A stretch of DNA of 13,918 nucleotides from Candidatus Gerdarchaeota archaeon. GTDB taxonomy: Archaea > Asgardarchaeota > Heimdallarchaeia > JABLTI01. Both the position numbers and the translations under genes were made by a program. The stretch is from contig JAEORM010000101.1 of the NCBI GenBank assembly GCA_016840905.1, positions 1 to 13,918 of the forward strand, in the 5' to 3' direction. The notes under the pieces are model-generated. The model searched no databases. It was not told the origin of the DNA and saw only the letters and a program-made list of their open reading frames with translations. Position 1 is the first letter of the stretch; every line of letters starts with the position of its first letter. Shown here in pieces: positions 1 to 6,691 of this stretch.

Positions 1-2029
1 CAAGAGGCATAGCTTTTACTTCTTCTAGACTTTTACCAAGAATTTCAGCTAATTGTCCATCATATCTATCAACACGACTTTCGTATTCTTCGAGAGTAAC
101 AGGACCAACTGATCTATAAGGTGGATTAGAATCATCAGCTCTTCGACCATGTCCTAACCGAACATTGAAAACTCTTTGGAATTGATAAACGCGTTCACTC
201 ATAGCTATGAGTTTTTCCTCTCGTTCTATAGGTGTTTTACCCATATCTATTCCTGTAATTGATTGGTAGATATCAGCATAATTTTGTATATGTTCTGGAA
301 CTTTATGAGGTTCGGTAGTTTCTTTGTTATCAGCTGGAACAACATCATTCCAGGGTAATTTGCATAAACCTTGAATAGCAAACCAGGTACGCCAATAGGG
401 GAACCAACATAGAGCATTAGCTTTGTTCTCAAAGGTAGGCATATAGTTGTGAACCATATCAAGGAAGATCAACCAAGCTTCATCATGTTGTGGTCCCTTG
501 AGAGTTAAACCATAACCACCTTGTTGTGCGAGGGATTCTTTAGTCATGTATTCAGAATATTCAAGACCTTTATGTTGCATGCCAATATCTTGAACAAATT
601 GTTTTTGTTCATCAGTTGTGCAATAATTAGCTTTGAAATATTCTTGCATTTTCTTGATACCTTTGGCATAAAGAAGTGCGAATTCATCTTTACCTTCTGC
701 TATACGATGTAGTAATTCCATTGAATGATCAAAATTTCCCCAATGAAGTTCTAAACCATTGGTTCTTTCTTTATTTAGTATACCGGCAACATAACATTCC
801 ATTACAAAAGCTGTTGCAGTACCAAAACTAATGGTATCTAAACCATAAATATCACAATAGAAATTGATTTCAACAACATCAAGTGGATCAAAAATACCCA
901 TATTGCTACCACAACCTGCAATTGTCTCGTACTCAGGACCGTCAACACAAACTAATTGTCCTTTATATGGTCCTGTTTTTGGTTTGAAACCTTCGACACA
1001 ATGAGCACAGTTTATTGCACAACCACGCCAACAGCCATCCCATCCTTTGCCGGAATTTGTGAAGATCTTTTCATACTTGTCTCCCCATAAGGATTCATCT
1101 TTACCACTATCATCTCTACCATACTTATAATTATAAGTTGGCAATAAATCAAATTCACTCATAATTGATGGTAAATGTGCTGTTCCTATAACTCTCATTC
1201 GATTTTGCACAGGATCTAATTTCAATATTTCACTCGAGTGTTTTCTTCCTACGGTTCTTGCCCCTTCCTGATCATCTGGATTTTGTGATTCCAATTTTAC
1301 TGATGGTGAATGAGCAACTATTGCTATAATATTCTTGTTTCTGAATACTGTTCCAGTTCCACCTCTTCCTGCCTGTTTTATATGATTCAATTTTCTACTA
1401 TTATCCCACCAGGAGAAATTCAAACAACCAAAATAAGAGTGATCAGCTCCTTTACCAGCTGAAACAACTGAAACATAGAGTTTATCTTCTTTTCCATTTT
1501 CATCTACTGTTTTATATTTTTCATTCAACATTTCAGCTAATTTATAGGAATCATTTGGAAGATCCCCTGCGGGTTCGATCCACACTTTTTCTTGTAAACC
1601 ATCAATAACAATAACTACAGGTTCTTTTGCTTTTCCTACAATACGTAATGCATCAAAACCAGAATATTTCATCCATGGACCAAAGAATCCTCCAACATTT
1701 GAATCGATTATTATGTCTGTTAAGGGCGATATTGCTGTAACAATCGATTTTCCAGCTCCAGGATAACCCATTGTTCCACCTAACGGTCCACTAGCAATAC
1801 ACAAAGGATTTTCTGGTTCGTTCCATTTAACAATTCGATTTTTTGGAAGTGATTCCCACATTAACCAGAGATCATATCCTTTGCCACCAATAAAAAGCTC
1901 ACGCACTTTTTTAGGTATATCAAGCTCTTCAATTTTTAATTTCTCTAAATCTATATGAAGCGCTTTATCGGTATACCCTTTTTGAACTTCTTGTCGTTTA
2001 TATGACATTTCAGCTAGGTTTTTTACCAT
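1..2029 (-). CDS. Aldehyde:ferredoxin oxidoreductase (AOR family), C-terminus beyond window
   Basis: A single uninterrupted frame of 676 codons runs from ATG at 2029 to the left edge. The protein matches tungsten/molybdenum-bis-pterin aldehyde oxidoreductases, which oxidise aldehydes to carboxylates and reduce ferredoxin in the cytoplasm. Visible family signatures are IGGKGYDLWL (residues 47-56), SNVGGFFGPWMKYSGFDALR (110-129), GPEYETIAGCGSNMGIFD (364-381), CDIYGLDTISFGTATAF (392-408), GLCKLPW (554-560) and FNVRLGHGRR (621-630). The [4Fe-4S] ligands are expected at Cys333/337/341/344 and Cys556. The cluster motif reads C-x3-C-x3-C-x2-C, not the classical C-x2-C-x3-C. With more than 676 residues it is longer than the roughly 600-residue hyperthermophile enzymes, so it is probably a long AOR subtype with unknown substrate. 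A GGTG Shine-Dalgarno core at 2036-2039 sits 6 bases before ATG, and an in-frame stop lies at 2033-2035. Family is near certain; subtype is not. Confidence 0.95.
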   Translation of the reverse strand, partial: MVKNLAEMSYKRQEVQKGYTDKALHIDLEKLKIEELDIPKKVRELFIGGKGYDLWLMWESLPKNRIVKWNEPENPLCIASGPLGGTMGYPGAGKSIVTAISPLTDIIIDSNVGGFFGPWMKYSGFDALRIVGKAKEPVVIVIDGLQEKVWIEPAGDLPNDSYKLAEMLNEKYKTVDENGKEDKLYVSVVSAGKGADHSYFGCLNFSWWDNSRKLNHIKQAGRGGTGTVFRNKNIIAIVAHSPSVKLESQNPDDQEGARTVGRKHSSEILKLDPVQNRMRVIGTAHLPSIMSEFDLLPTYNYKYGRDDSGKDESLWGDKYEKIFTNSGKGWDGCWRGCAINCAHCVEGFKPKTGPYKGQLVCVDGPEYETIAGCGSNMGIFDPLDVVEINFYCDIYGLDTISFGTATAFVMECYVAGILNKERTNGLELHWGNFDHSMELLHRIAEGKDEFALLYAKGIKKMQEYFKANYCTTDEQKQFVQDIGMQHKGLEYSEYMTKESLAQQGGYGLTLKGPQHDEAWLIFLDMVHNYMPTFENKANALCWFPYWRTWFAIQGLCKLPWNDVVPADNKETTEPHKVPEHIQNYADIYQSITGIDMGKTPIEREEKLIAMSERVYQFQRVFNVRLGHGRRADDSNPPYRSVGPVTLEEYESRVDRYDGQLAEILGKSLEEVKAMPL

Positions 2030-2207
2030 TATTTACACCAAAATTCTTTTTTTTATTGTGAAAATACGATTTTACTCTTTGATTCTTTGAACTTAAATTT
2101 TACGTCATTTCAACGATAGGTCTTGCAAAACATAACGTGGTTATTTTGTTGTTGATTATAGAAAAATAAATTTATTACTTTCAGAAATCATTTTTGTCAG
2201 ATTAACC

Positions 2208-2214
2208 TTAATAA
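2208..2214 (+). promoter_or_regulatory. Candidate TATA box of the amidohydrolase gene
   Basis: TTAATAA inside CCTTAATAAG lies 33-39 bases before the ATG at 2247. Initiation about 25 bases downstream would leave a very short leader. The only ribosome-binding candidate is a weak GGGGA at 2236-2240. This is one of several AT-rich possibilities here. Confidence 0.3.
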
Positions 2215-2246
2215 GACTGTAAACGTTTGTTATATGGGGAATTTTT

Positions 2247-3404
2247 ATGGATGATTCGAAACCACATAAAGCATTTATTTTCAATACCCACATTCATACA
2301 TTTACTTTTGATGATGTCCCTAAGAGATTCATACCAGTGGGAATGGGTCTTATGAGTCGATTAAGTGTCAGAATAGCTAAATTTCTTAATAATCTCTTTA
2401 AGAGAACAGAAGGAGATGTCTATGATAGATATGCTAATTTTATTCGGTTAATGACTTGTAAGAAACAAAAACAAATCTTTAGATACATTAGGCAATTCTA
2501 TCCTGGACATACATTAACACGTTTTGTTATACTTTCAATGGATATGGCTTTCATGAAAGCTGGAAAAGTGATACATTCTTTTGAAGAACAACTGGATGAA
2601 TTAAGTCATCTTGCTGTAAAAGTCAAAGATGATGAATACACTGAAATTTATCCTTTTATCTGTGTTGATCCAAGAAGGGAAGGTATCATTGATTTAGTAA
2701 AGAAGTATGTAAATGAACATGGGTTTTGCGGAATTAAATTATACCCCCCCTTAGGATATTTCCCTTATGACAAGCGTTTAGCCCCTATTTACGAATTTGC
2801 TAATGAAAAGAAGCTCCCTATTATTGCTCATTGTTCTAAAAGTGGACCCGTTTATTTCAGAGAAAAGAAGGGTAAACTCAAAAACCAAATTATGGAGGAA
2901 TTAGATCGCAGTGTAGGTTTAAAAATTGATTTCAAGAAGAAGAAAAAAAGAGAACTTTGTAATTACTTTACTCACCCTAAAAACTACTTACAAATCCTTG
3001 AAAAATATCCAAATTTGAAAATCTGTTTAGCTCATTTTGGTGGTGGATCTCAATGGGAGAAATTTCTCAACCCTTCAACTGAAGTTATTTGCAAGGATAA
3101 AAAAAGGAGAAAAATCGATTCTGAAGAAAGCTGGTTTGAGATCATTTATGATATGCTAAAAATACACAAAAATCTCTATACAGATATTTCCTATACATTA
3201 AGCAAAATAGACTATCTTCCAATATTATATATGACTCTCCTCAACAAGGAAATTCGAGATAGAATTCTATATGGTACTGATTTCTATATGTCTGAAGTTG
3301 AATCATCAGACAGACGTTTTGGTTTTGATATAAGAGGATACATTGGAGAGGAAGATTTCAAACAAATCTCACTACTAAATCCTAAAGGGTTTTTGAATTT
3401 ATAG
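2247..3404 (+). CDS. Amidohydrolase-2-type metal-dependent hydrolase
   Basis: This 385-residue protein has the layout of a metal-dependent TIM-barrel hydrolase of the amidohydrolase-2 (ACMSD-like) group. It starts with the metal-binding HxH pair in NTHIHTF (His15, His17) on the first strand. GIKLYPPLG (162-170) carries Lys164, followed by PIIAHCSKSG (191-200, His195), KICLAHFGG (258-266, His263) and RILYGTDFYM (339-348, Asp345), which supplies the usual metal-binding aspartate. Relatives hydrolyse or decarboxylate small ring compounds, and nothing here identifies the substrate. A basic insertion at about 203-240 (ten lysines in 222-235 region and nearby) is unlike the core fold. It is divergent from the aldehyde oxidoreductase gene and convergent with the PIG-L-type deacetylase. 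The family call is firm; function is open. Confidence 0.85.
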   Translation: MDDSKPHKAFIFNTHIHTFTFDDVPKRFIPVGMGLMSRLSVRIAKFLNNLFKRTEGDVYDRYANFIRLMTCKKQKQIFRYIRQFYPGHTLTRFVILSMDMAFMKAGKVIHSFEEQLDELSHLAVKVKDDEYTEIYPFICVDPRREGIIDLVKKYVNEHGFCGIKLYPPLGYFPYDKRLAPIYEFANEKKLPIIAHCSKSGPVYFREKKGKLKNQIMEELDRSVGLKIDFKKKKKRELCNYFTHPKNYLQILEKYPNLKICLAHFGGGSQWEKFLNPSTEVICKDKKRRKIDSEESWFEIIYDMLKIHKNLYTDISYTLSKIDYLPILYMTLLNKEIRDRILYGTDFYMSEVESSDRRFGFDIRGYIGEEDFKQISLLNPKGFLNL

Positions 3405-3444
3405 AGGAAATGTTGGAATTGTCCAATTAGTTTCCTTTCTTTTT
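3405..3444 (+). terminator. Nested hairpin plus T-run after the amidohydrolase gene
   Basis: Directly after the TAG stop, AGGAAA (3405-3410) can pair with TTTCCT (3431-3436). Inside, TTGGA (3413-3417) pairs with TCCAA (3422-3426) around a 4-base loop. A T-rich run follows at 3436-3446. The hairpin also lies just past the 3' end of the converging deacetylase gene, so it may insulate both. Confidence 0.6.
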
Positions 3445-4155
3445 TTAATATAAATAAGGTAGTGCTGTGCTCCATAGTATTTTGACAAATGCTTCAGCAT
3501 AATACACACCAGCAGCTCGACCATTTGCCATTAGTTGTACTGTAACATATTCTTTGACAGGCCATTGGCCATATGCTTCAGCATAAACATCTAAAACAGC
3601 CATAATTTTCTCATATTGATTGGTTACGTCTACAAAAAATGGTTGTTTTGGATTTTCAGTATTGCTAAAATAATTAGTAAAAAAACTTACTTGTTTACGA
3701 TGTGGCGGAAATTTATCTTCAGGATTTTTATAACGCATATAGGAAATCGCATCTAAAACAATAGAATAAGTATAGCGATGATCTGGATGACCTATACCTA
3801 ATTGCTCTGCCTGTGTCCAAGTAATTATAATATCAGGTTTAATTTCCTTAAAATGAGTTGCAAGTTTTTTAGCGTTTTCAACAGAAGGGAATACTCCCGA
3901 ATCTGGAAGATCAAGTATTCTATATTCTGCTCCTAGTATTTTTTCGATTTTTTTGGTATGCCCAGCTCTAATTTCTTTTACCTCTTCTTTAGAGCAACAT
4001 AGGGAAGAAGCGTTTTCACCTTGAGTTAAAAATATAACATAGACTTTATCCCCTCTCTGTGAATGATTAGCTAATGTTCCTATCACTCCTGCCTCATCAT
4101 CAGGATGAGCAAAAACTGCAACAACGTTAAGGGATTTTTCAATTTGTTCTGTCAT
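3445..4155 (-). CDS. PIG-L/LmbE family de-N-acetylase
   Basis: This 236-residue protein belongs to the zinc-dependent PIG-L/LmbE/MshB deacetylases, which remove acetyl groups from N-acetylglucosaminyl conjugates. The signature AHPDDE (residues 16-21) supplies His17 and Asp20 as metal ligands and Asp19 as the likely base. GHPDHRYT (122-129) supplies the third ligand, His126. The strand-turn segment KVYVIFLTQGE (37-47) is also typical. Its length is normal for the family. Family members act in GPI-anchor, mycothiol or bacillithiol synthesis, or on chitobiose; nothing nearby selects among these. It stands alone between the amidohydrolase and the GTPase. No Shine-Dalgarno core precedes the ATG at 4155, and a TATA-like box centred about 26 bases upstream suggests a leaderless transcript. 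The C-terminal segment is hydrophobic and ends LPYLY. Confidence 0.9.
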   Translation of the reverse strand: MTEQIEKSLNVVAVFAHPDDEAGVIGTLANHSQRGDKVYVIFLTQGENASSLCCSKEEVKEIRAGHTKKIEKILGAEYRILDLPDSGVFPSVENAKKLATHFKEIKPDIIITWTQAEQLGIGHPDHRYTYSIVLDAISYMRYKNPEDKFPPHRKQVSFFTNYFSNTENPKQPFFVDVTNQYEKIMAVLDVYAEAYGQWPVKEYVTVQLMANGRAAGVYYAEAFVKILWSTALPYLY

Positions 4156-4175
4156 AAATAATACTAAGGTGACAT

Positions 4176-4189
4176 CTTTAAAAAAGTTT
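4176..4189 (-). promoter_or_regulatory. TATA box of the deacetylase gene (leaderless)
   Basis: On the minus strand this reads AAACTTTTTTAAAG. Its centre is about 26 bases from the ATG at 4155, the usual distance between archaeal TATA box and transcription start. This fits a leaderless message and the lack of a Shine-Dalgarno core. The same CTTTAAAAAAGTT string (plus-strand reading) recurs at 8457-8469. Confidence 0.5.
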
Positions 4190-4243
4190 AAACTTAGGTT
4201 TCTAAGAAAAAAAGAGCCTAATTTATGATTTTATATATATAAT

Positions 4244-4273
4244 AAAAAATCAAATAGCTCCTATTACTAGGAG
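4244..4273 (-). terminator. Hairpin plus T-run after the small GTPase gene
   Basis: CTCCTA (4258-4263) and TAGGAG (4268-4273) form a perfect six-pair stem with a four-base loop. The sequence lies a few bases beyond the GTPase stop codon. In the minus-strand transcript it is followed by CTATTTGATTTTTT, giving a bacterial-looking intrinsic terminator. Further AT-rich complementary sequence lies at 4228-4252. Confidence 0.55.
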
Positions 4274-4280
4274 ATCATAT

Positions 4281-4829
4281 TTATTTCAATTGTTGGGCTC
4301 GAGCAATTAATTTTTCAGTTATAGTAATAAAAGACTCATTAACATTATCACCAGTTTTTGCACTGGTTTCAATATAGGTAAGAGCTTTTATTTTCTTAGC
4401 AAAAGCTAGAGCATCCTTCTTGGGAACACTTCGAAGATCTTCTAAATCATTCTTGTTTCCAACAAGAATTGTTATGACATCTTCTCCTGCATTCTTTAGT
4501 AAATCTTCATGCCAGTCATCAAGTTTTGTTAAAGTTGCTGGACGTGTAAGGTCAAAAACCAATAAAGCAGCTTTGGCGCCTCTGAAAAACATGGTTCTGA
4601 AAACATCAAATCTTTGCTGTCCCGCAATATCCCATATTGACAATGTTGCCATATCATTACCAAGTTTTAGATATTTACTATAGGGTTCCATTCCTACTGT
4701 AAGTAAATAATCCGATTTGAATTTTCCATGGACGAATTTTAAGGTTAAACTTGTTTTTCCTACTGCTGCTTCTCCTATAAGAAGTACTTTGAAAATATAA
4801 GTTGAATCTCTACTTTTTTGACTGTCCAT
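4281..4829 (-). CDS. Ras/Rab-like small GTPase
   Basis: A 182-residue protein with every motif of a Ras-superfamily GTPase, closest in layout to Rab/Ras types. G1 is GEAAVGKTS (19-27), the G2 threonine is Thr44 in LLTVGMEP, G3 is WDIAGQQRF (66-74) with the catalytic-type Gln71, G4 is GNKNDL (124-129) and G5 is ETSAKTG (154-160). It therefore should bind and hydrolyse GTP as a molecular switch. The C-terminus ends RAQQLK and has no cysteine, so prenyl anchoring as in eukaryotic Rab proteins is excluded; membrane contact, if any, would need a partner. The expanded set of such GTPases is characteristic of Asgard archaea. The ATG at 4829 follows a good GAGGT site. The 83-aa zinc-ribbon gene ends 25 bases upstream on the same strand, suggesting co-transcription. 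Arf or Rag types fit less well. Confidence 0.93.
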   Translation of the reverse strand: MDSQKSRDSTYIFKVLLIGEAAVGKTSLTLKFVHGKFKSDYLLTVGMEPYSKYLKLGNDMATLSIWDIAGQQRFDVFRTMFFRGAKAALLVFDLTRPATLTKLDDWHEDLLKNAGEDVITILVGNKNDLEDLRSVPKKDALAFAKKIKALTYIETSAKTGDNVNESFITITEKLIARAQQLK

Positions 4830-4854
4830 TTTTTTTACCTCATATTTTTTTTAT

Positions 4855-5106
4855 TTAGGAACTTGCTATCTTTGTCCCTATAAATGTCATTTTTGGTCGT
4901 TCAAGCAACATGATTATTTCCTGATCAGCTATTCCTGATACATAGGTAAATGGTGCTTCGTATCGTGACCCACATAAGGGACATTCGAACAATACTATTT
5001 GTTCTTCTGCTAATAATGTTGTTGATGGTTGAAATGTATGTCGACAAAGTTTGTTTTTACATCGATATATTATTAGGGGATCGACATCAGCAAAGTCTCT
5101 GTTCAC
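4855..5106 (-). CDS. Small zinc-ribbon protein, operon partner of the GTPase
   Basis: This 83-residue protein has one predicted zinc site, C-x4-C (Cys16, Cys21) and C-x2-C in CPLCGSRYEAPF (Cys42, Cys45), separated by 20 residues. The spacing resembles zinc-ribbon folds but I do not recognise a named family. The last 30 residues (SGIADQEIIMLLERPKMTF...) may form a helix. The start is GTG at 5106, because AGGTG at 5116-5120 lies nine bases upstream. Only 25 bases separate it from the GTPase gene, so the two proteins are probably made together; a physical or regulatory link is inference from that spacing alone. Confidence 0.75.
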   Translation of the reverse strand: MNRDFADVDPLIIYRCKNKLCRHTFQPSTTLLAEEQIVLFECPLCGSRYEAPFTYVSGIADQEIIMLLERPKMTFIGTKIASS

Positions 5107-5200
5107 TCTGTGTTACACCTGTTTCCTGCTTCCTATACCATTTATTCCATCGTATTTTCTTTTAATGGTATCTAATTATAACTTTGTGTTGGTGACATAT

Positions 5201-5230
5201 TTCTTAAAAATCTATCGAATTTATAGATTT
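5201..5230 (-). terminator. Hairpin plus T-run after the Trm112-like gene
   Basis: AAATCTAT (5208-5215) and ATAGATTT (5223-5230) form an eight-pair stem with a seven-base loop, seven bases past the stop codon. In the minus-strand transcript the stem runs into TTTTTAAGAA. This looks like the terminator separating the Trm112-like gene from the zinc-ribbon/GTPase pair. Confidence 0.5.
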
Positions 5231-5236
5231 ATAATT

Positions 5237-5656
5237 TTACTTTTGGAGCATTTCTTTTATTTTATCAGCCCATTTATCAGTAAAATTTCTTTCAACATCC
5301 TCATTTCGTAATTCTACTTTAAGCATCATTGGTATTTCATCAATTATTGGATAATAATTTTTACATTCGGGACAAACAATGATCCCTGCTATGATTTCGT
5401 GGGAAAGACAATCTCTGCAATCATTTTCATAGTTTATTTGTTTAATGTTTTCCGTTATGATATGGTTACCATCAGGTCGTTCCTCAACTAATTTAATTTT
5501 TTTCTTTGCACAATAGAATCTACAAATAACATTAGTGTTTTCATCCTTTGATGGTAGTTTAGTGTTTTCTATTTCTCGTTCCTCAAAAATATGAAGTTTT
5601 ACCGGCCATTTCTTATCATAAGGACAAACGAGAATATCAAGAAGTCTTTGCTTCAA
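5237..5656 (-). CDS. Trm112-like methyltransferase activator, long form
   Basis: This 139-residue protein has the two halves of the Trm112 zinc-binding fold. The N-terminal half is RLLDILVCPYDKKWPVKLHI (4-23) with Cys11. The C-terminal half is GIIVCPECKNYYPIIDEIPM (91-110) with Cys95 and Cys98, followed by ML-x-VELRN. Trm112 proteins bind and stabilise several SAM-dependent methyltransferases that modify tRNA, rRNA and translation release factor. Many archaeal versions are about 60 residues. Here a central insertion of about 65 residues carries four more cysteines (45, 49, 80, 83; the last two as C-x2-C), so total length approaches that of eukaryotic Trm112. TTG at 5656 is the start, with GGAG at 5667-5670 ten bases upstream. 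No partner methyltransferase is in the window. The family is clear; the function of the insertion is unknown. Confidence 0.82.
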   Translation of the reverse strand: MKQRLLDILVCPYDKKWPVKLHIFEEREIENTKLPSKDENTNVICRFYCAKKKIKLVEERPDGNHIITENIKQINYENDCRDCLSHEIIAGIIVCPECKNYYPIIDEIPMMLKVELRNEDVERNFTDKWADKIKEMLQK

Positions 5657-5746
5657 TTTACTTTATCTCCATTGGTTTGTAAGAAAATTATACTATTAAT
5701 GGTATTTGAAAGCTTTTGTATCATCAAAAAAATTCTTTTTTGTTGT

Positions 5747-6514
5747 TTAAAATTCATACACATCTTCCAAAGCAGTTAAATGTGAATTTTGATAGAACTC
5801 TTTTAACATTTGCCCTAGGTTGTATTCAAGAAAATGTTTTCGTCTAACTTTAATTAATTCTTCCTTTGTTAGATGTAATTTCTCTTCAACTAACCATTTA
5901 GTTGCTTCTTGTGCAGTAGCATTATCTACACTTTTCCAATAATTCTTTACACTAAACTCCCATGGTTTGAATTTGTTTGGATACAAGGCATTAATTGCTT
6001 GATAAGGTGAACTATTGTAAAGTGTTTGTAACATTCCCCCTAAACCAAATTCCTTGAATACTTGATAAGTGATTTTCCGAGGAATATCTTCTTCTGAGAT
6101 ATTTAATTTTTTAATTATATAGCTAATCGCTTCTAGTGATCTTTTTAACCCACTTTCACCATCCCAAATACCTGTCATCCCTTTTGAAAATTGCCAAGGT
6201 TTAAATTTACCTGGATATGTATAATCTAATGCTTTAAAATACGATGAATCAAAAAACTCTACTAATATGCGGAATAAACCTGCTTCATGGAATGTTTTTG
6301 CTGAAATATTCATCGGTACCTCTTCTAATTTTAAATTCAAATGTTCCTCAATCAAATATCTTATGGCTACTTTAGAATGCTCTTTTCCCTTTTCACATCG
6401 CCAAAATCCATAAGGTAATTGAGCAATTTTTTTTTCTAATTTAAATTTAATTAATTTCTTTATTTCCTCTTCTGCAAGAGTTGTTTTTTCATTTGAAATA
6501 TCATTACCGATCAA
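5747..6514 (-). CDS. Tandem-repeat protein with KPWxF units (DUF4046-like)
   Basis: A 255-residue protein made of nearly three tandem units of about 76 residues. Each unit begins with an aromatic W motif (GFWRCEKG at 36, GIWDGESG at 115, NYWKSVDN at 191). It then has an alpha-helical block with EA..YLIEE.L.L..E.IP, then F.E.GL..ML..F..S...A....YP, and ends KFKPWQF (103-109) or KFKPWEF (181-187). The third unit stops at DVYEF just before that tail. The pattern recalls DUF4046-type repeats of Bacillus and some archaea, from memory of the motif; function is unknown, though helical repeats of this sort often bind protein or nucleic acid. The start is taken as TTG at 6514, with GGAG at 6526-6529 eleven bases upstream; no ATG is available in frame between there and residue 68. 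The start is therefore less certain than the protein. Confidence 0.7.
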   Translation of the reverse strand: MIGNDISNEKTTLAEEEIKKLIKFKLEKKIAQLPYGFWRCEKGKEHSKVAIRYLIEEHLNLKLEEVPMNISAKTFHEAGLFRILVEFFDSSYFKALDYTYPGKFKPWQFSKGMTGIWDGESGLKRSLEAISYIIKKLNISEEDIPRKITYQVFKEFGLGGMLQTLYNSSPYQAINALYPNKFKPWEFSVKNYWKSVDNATAQEATKWLVEEKLHLTKEELIKVRRKHFLEYNLGQMLKEFYQNSHLTALEDVYEF

Positions 6515-6576
6515 TAATATGCGCTCTCCAATGAATCAGATGTTATCTGGTTCCTAAATTCTGCAACCAATAGCTA

Positions 6577-6595
6577 TTACATTAAATTATCCTCC
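6577..6595 (-). promoter_or_regulatory. Strong ribosome site followed by ATG-TAA in the repeat-gene leader
   Basis: On the minus strand the best Shine-Dalgarno in the window, GGAGG (6591-6595), is followed after eight bases by ATG (6580-6582) and immediately by TAA (6577-6579). It lies about 65 bases upstream of the TTG start of the repeat protein and in a different frame. It may be a one-codon start-stop element that modulates translation, or chance. Confidence 0.3.
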
Positions 6596-6691
6596 AAAAA
6601 TTTTCTTTTTAAAACAATAAACTCAAACCACAAACAAAGTTATTATAGAAGATTGTTGTTTTTTGATTTTAGTAACTTGGGGACACAGTCT

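Noticed and set aside
521..712. Plus-strand open frame with a hydrophobic translation opposite the aldehyde oxidoreductase
   Set aside because: It lies wholly inside the well-conserved AOR frame, has no ribosome site and looks like an antisense shadow.
4281..4829. Prenylated, membrane-anchored Rab
   Set aside because: The protein ends RAQQLK and has no cysteine near the C-terminus.
4950..5311. Two overlapping hydrophobic plus-strand frames across the zinc-ribbon gene and its upstream gap
   Set aside because: They overlap the zinc-ribbon and Trm112-like genes in antisense and have no ribosome site; hydrophobicity follows from T-rich DNA.
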